Origin: Chondrinema litorale
GTDB taxonomy: Bacteria > Bacteroidota > Bacteroidia > Cytophagales > Flammeovirgaceae
DNA: 64,000 nt
Assembly (NCBI RefSeq): GCF_026250525.1
Contig: NZ_CP111049.1
Coordinates: 186,001-250,000 of the forward strand
Direction of reading: 5' to 3'
Shown: piece by piece, positions 61,504 through 64,000 of the stretch
Layout of the letters: each line of letters starts with the position of its first letter
How positions within the stretch are numbered: the stretch's first letter is position 1
Program-made: the position numbers and the translations under genes
Notes under the pieces: model-generated
What the model was told of the DNA's origin: nothing
Database searches by the model: none
Seen by the model: only the letters and a program-made list of their open reading frames with translations

Positions 61504-62154
61504 TTATATCTTCCACTGTTCTTTATTGTAGGCACTATCCCAAAACATCCATTCCATTTGAGAAGCCTTAATAAATACTTTTTCCATCTGGGCACGTCTT
61601 CTATCAGAAGTTTTTCGGGCAAAATAATTAGCTGTGTCAATGGCCATGCTAACAGAATTTGCAAACTCTTCACCAGCATAGGTATTAATCCATTTGAGAT
61701 AAGGATTATCGTGGGCTATTTGATGTGATAAAATGTAATCTCCTACTTCTTTATAAATTGTAAAGCAAGGTAAAACGGCTGCAATTCCTACTTCTAATGG
61801 TTGGGTATTTACAACTCTGCTCAAATAACTGATATACAACTGGCAAGTAGGAGAATGACTCGGAACCCCTTTGCTGTGCTTGAGATAATTATGGTGCAAA
61901 CTGGCTTCTACTAGAATAATGCCCGAAGCGGCATTTAAGAAAAACTGTGAATATTCTATCTCATCTATCTTGCAGCCAAGAGTGGCCAAGGTTCTGCGAT
62001 ACTCAGATAAGTACAAAGCATCTTGTTCAATATAATAAGTAAAAATGCTTCTGTCTAAAGTTCCAGCCATCAACTCTTTTATAAAATCCTGCTCGATGAT
62101 TGACTGGTATATGTGTTCTATTTGAGGTCTTACTGTACGATACCAAGTTGCCAT
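61504..62154 (-). CDS. tenA: TenA-family thiaminase II / aminopyrimidine aminohydrolase
   Basis: 216 residues, all-helical TenA fold. Active-site residues are D45 (YIEQDALYL), C130 in VLPCFTIYKEVG, and E201 in MEWMFWDSAYN. TenA hydrolyses aminopyrimidine breakdown products of thiamin for salvage, and can cleave thiamin itself. No thi gene and no TPP riboswitch are nearby. It heads the operon with two small membrane proteins and a NADAR protein, with no gap to the next gene. Confidence 0.92.
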   Translation of the reverse strand: MATWYRTVRPQIEHIYQSIIEQDFIKELMAGTLDRSIFTYYIEQDALYLSEYRRTLATLGCKIDEIEYSQFFLNAASGIILVEASLHHNYLKHSKGVPSHSPTCQLYISYLSRVVNTQPLEVGIAAVLPCFTIYKEVGDYILSHQIAHDNPYLKWINTYAGEEFANSVSMAIDTANYFARKTSDRRRAQMEKVFIKASQMEWMFWDSAYNKEQWKI

Positions 62155-62243
62155 GTTAGTAATAAGTTTTTTCTTTAATATAGAGAATTAAAAAATTAAA
62201 GAAAAAGGAATTACTAGTATAAAAAAAATCATTTTAGCCCTTA

Positions 62244-63659
62244 TTAAGCCGACATGTTATTTAATTGATTCTGCTTAACTTCTACAGGAATAATTATTTT
62301 AAATTTAGTGCCTTTTGTAATTTTACTATTTACATCAATTTCTCCATTCAATTCTTTTATCGCTTGTTTCACTATAAATAAACCTAATCCATTCCCTTTG
62401 GATTTATTTGATGCTTTAAAAAACATATCAAACAAATGCGACATATCTTTTTCTTCTATACCAATGCCATTGTCGGTAACATAAATTGAAAGAATATTAT
62501 CTTCTCCCAAAAAGATTTCAACATTTACTTCTGGTTTCTGATAATTGAAAATGATCGCGTTCTCCACCAATGCTTTTAGTATTAATTTAATTAATGTTGG
62601 CTTTGAGTAGAAAGTCGTAACATCAGTCTGATATTGAAAATTGATGTTCGCATCGTAGTGAGAAAATTCTTTTGTTACAAAGTCTTTCAACTTTTCAAAT
62701 GTAATTAGCTGGCATTCAGAAGATTTATTACTAATTGTACTGATCATTAAAAGCTTCTCAAGTGTTTTTGCCATTTCACCAACTACAGTATTACATTCGT
62801 TCCAATAAACACTTTGTACATTCTCAATTTTAGCAAGTTCTAATAAACCTTCAATTCTTGCCAATGGCCCTCTTAAATCGTGCGAAGTACGATATAAAAA
62901 CAAGTTTAATTCTTCTTTTGCCAGAATTAGTTCTTCGGTTCTTTTTGTAACTATCTCTTCTAGATTTAAATTAGTTTGCTGTACTGTTTTATTTGCATCT
63001 TTAAGCTTCTCAGATTTACTTAAAATTTCATCTCTTTGATTCTTGATTTTAATATTCTGATATGCCATTGCCAGCGTTTTATTGTAATTATCAAAAGACC
63101 AATAACCACATATTAGAAAGATGATATTTGCCAAAAAGATATGAATGAGAAAGGTATTCAAATCCATGAAATTCAATTGCGTAAAATAAATTTCTTCATT
63201 GCCAGTAAACTGCAAATAGGCAAACAATCCGTGGTGAATAATTACAATTGATACAAGGGGTAAATGTAACTTCCAATTTTGATAAACTATCAATAAGGTA
63301 CAGCCAATAAAAACCCAAAAATGCATTTCAAATAATCCATGCATTTGATAGATAAATTGCGCCATAAATACTGCATACACTGCACTTGCAACATATTGAT
63401 TTAGAGTACTTTGGGGTAATAGTATTTTAGACGTGTAGTAAGAAATGAGGTTTAATAAGCCAACACCAATTCCTATAATCCATGTATTGTAAATAGGTGC
63501 TATACATAAGCCAAAAATAAAATAACCCAATAAGGTATAAGAAGTAATTTTATCCCCTTTTTTCCTTATGTTCTTAAAGATCAAGTTGTGTTGTTCTTTG
63601 CTAATTATTGCTTTTAGTTTGTTATGCATAACTTGGTTGCTTTCACGAATAAGCAGCAC
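62244..63659 (-). CDS. Membrane sensor histidine kinase
   Basis: 471 residues. Six or so membrane helices in about 40-205, a coiled-coil linker (about 205-250, KNQRDEILSKSEKLKD), then the kinase core: H-box TSHDLRGPLARIEG, N-box LVENAIIFN, G1 VTDNGIGIEEKDM and G2 GNGLGLFIVKQA. No periplasmic sensor domain of note, so the membrane part may be the sensor. No response regulator gene is adjacent; the receivers at 4549-5632 are far away. An alternative start is at 63627 (second Met). Confidence 0.9.
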   Translation of the reverse strand: MLLIRESNQVMHNKLKAIISKEQHNLIFKNIRKKGDKITSYTLLGYFIFGLCIAPIYNTWIIGIGVGLLNLISYYTSKILLPQSTLNQYVASAVYAVFMAQFIYQMHGLFEMHFWVFIGCTLLIVYQNWKLHLPLVSIVIIHHGLFAYLQFTGNEEIYFTQLNFMDLNTFLIHIFLANIIFLICGYWSFDNYNKTLAMAYQNIKIKNQRDEILSKSEKLKDANKTVQQTNLNLEEIVTKRTEELILAKEELNLFLYRTSHDLRGPLARIEGLLELAKIENVQSVYWNECNTVVGEMAKTLEKLLMISTISNKSSECQLITFEKLKDFVTKEFSHYDANINFQYQTDVTTFYSKPTLIKLILKALVENAIIFNYQKPEVNVEIFLGEDNILSIYVTDNGIGIEEKDMSHLFDMFFKASNKSKGNGLGLFIVKQAIKELNGEIDVNSKITKGTKFKIIIPVEVKQNQLNNMSA

Positions 63660-63870
63660 TATTTCTTCTCATTATTTCCAAAAGATCTCCGCTTTTAGAC
63701 TAGTTTATGTTTGAAAAAATATGATGACTTATATTTTATTATATTTCTCAAAAACGGTTTAAAACTACATTAATTTTTATCCGATAACATTTATTCAATT
63801 GTAATATATTTAAATAAAAAAAGGAATGCTTCAAAAAGAAGCATTCCTTGTTAAAAAGAAAGTTAGGACA
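63660..63870. other. Intergenic region before the last gene
   Basis: About 211 bp. It contains the terminator of the following minus-strand gene and the presumed promoter of the histidine kinase gene. Confidence 0.4.
63821..63849 (-). terminator. Terminator of the partial FtsX gene
   Basis: Perfect 12-bp stem (AAGGAATGCTTC 63821-63832, GAAGCATTCCTT 63838-63849), 5-nt loop, T run on the minus strand. Confidence 0.88.
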
Positions 63871-64000
63871 TCACTCAGCCTTCAGTGTTTCTGCCGGATT
63901 ATTTCTGGAAACTTTTCCCAATTGCATAGAAACTGTGACAATCAAAACAAATAAGATTACAGCCAGAGCAAGCATAAAATTCACAGTGCTAATCTCTATT
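63871..64000 (-). CDS. FtsX/MacB-type ABC permease, C-terminal fragment
   Basis: Only the last 43 codons are in the window. They contain one membrane helix (NFMLALAVILFVLIVTVSM) and end QLGKVSRNNPAETLKAE, the classic tail of Bacteroidota FtsX-type permeases. The gene runs off the right edge. A full-length member of the same family is at 1748-4174. Confidence 0.82.
   Translation of the reverse strand, partial: IEISTVNFMLALAVILFVLIVTVSMQLGKVSRNNPAETLKAE

Noticed and set aside
62155..62243. TPP riboswitch upstream of tenA
   Set aside because: The 89-bp leader is nearly all A and T, with no THI-box-like conserved segments or room for the fold.

Overview
The window looks like a piece of a chromosome from a low-G+C, probably marine member of the Bacteroidota, most like the Cytophagales. 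The evidence is the AT-rich composition, three large TonB-dependent receptors with carboxypeptidase-regulatory-like N-terminal domains, long MacB/FtsX-type permeases of the Bacteroidota kind, short Crp/Fnr regulators, many lipoproteins, and almost no strong Shine-Dalgarno sequences. I see no rRNA, tRNA, CRISPR, phage or insertion sequence.

Layout, left to right. 1-4174: a truncated formylglycine-generating-enzyme-like lipoprotein, a small membrane protein and an FtsX-type permease, all on the minus strand. 4549-5632: two stand-alone receiver-domain proteins. 5741-8052: an AraC-type regulator divergent from a 6-phospho-3-hexuloisomerase / 3-hexulose-6-phosphate synthase pair, a compact formaldehyde-fixing (ribulose monophosphate) module. 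8425-18619: a co-directional set with an SDR reductase, a KAS III-like enzyme lacking the usual His and Asn, a Na+/solute symporter, an acyl-CoA ligase, a secreted alpha/beta hydrolase, an unknown helical-repeat protein and a TonB receptor; together these read as uptake and CoA-dependent conversion of an unknown acid or ester. 18713-33504: mostly single genes for exported or periplasmic functions (Gfo/Idh/MocA oxidoreductase, MarC, a haem-binding protein, a DUF4382 lipoprotein, a TonB receptor, a BBE-type flavoenzyme, a metallophosphatase, sialate O-acetylesterase, a beta-helix lipoprotein, a cupredoxin-like protein).

33949-42810 is the most system-like region: a DUF2064 (rSAM-associated) glycosyltransferase, an Oar-like TonB receptor, a complete YnjB/YnjC/YnjD-type ABC importer with overlapping genes, a radical SAM protein with a cysteine-rich tail and a small CxxC protein. 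It looks like import plus radical-SAM modification of an unknown compound; I cannot name the substrate.

43355-54899: a medium-chain reductase, a membrane class III nucleotide cyclase whose 3' end overlaps a convergent Crp/Fnr gene, a Crp/Fnr-YdcZ-GNAT-nitroreductase operon, a PhoX-like protein, and an epimerase-Crp/Fnr pair. 54993-55635 is a gene broken by a frameshift located exactly in a perfect 13-bp inverted repeat. 55637-59699 is a light-damage cluster: a PhrB-like photolyase without its Fe-S cysteines, a photolyase-like protein with apparently permuted domain order, and an SDR-DUF2867 protein. 60082-62154 is a TenA/membrane protein/membrane protein/NADAR operon suggestive of vitamin salvage or repair. 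A histidine kinase and the tail of another FtsX permease close the window.

All functions are read from protein motifs and context only; no database search was possible. Coordinates of regulatory sites come from reading the sequence by eye.
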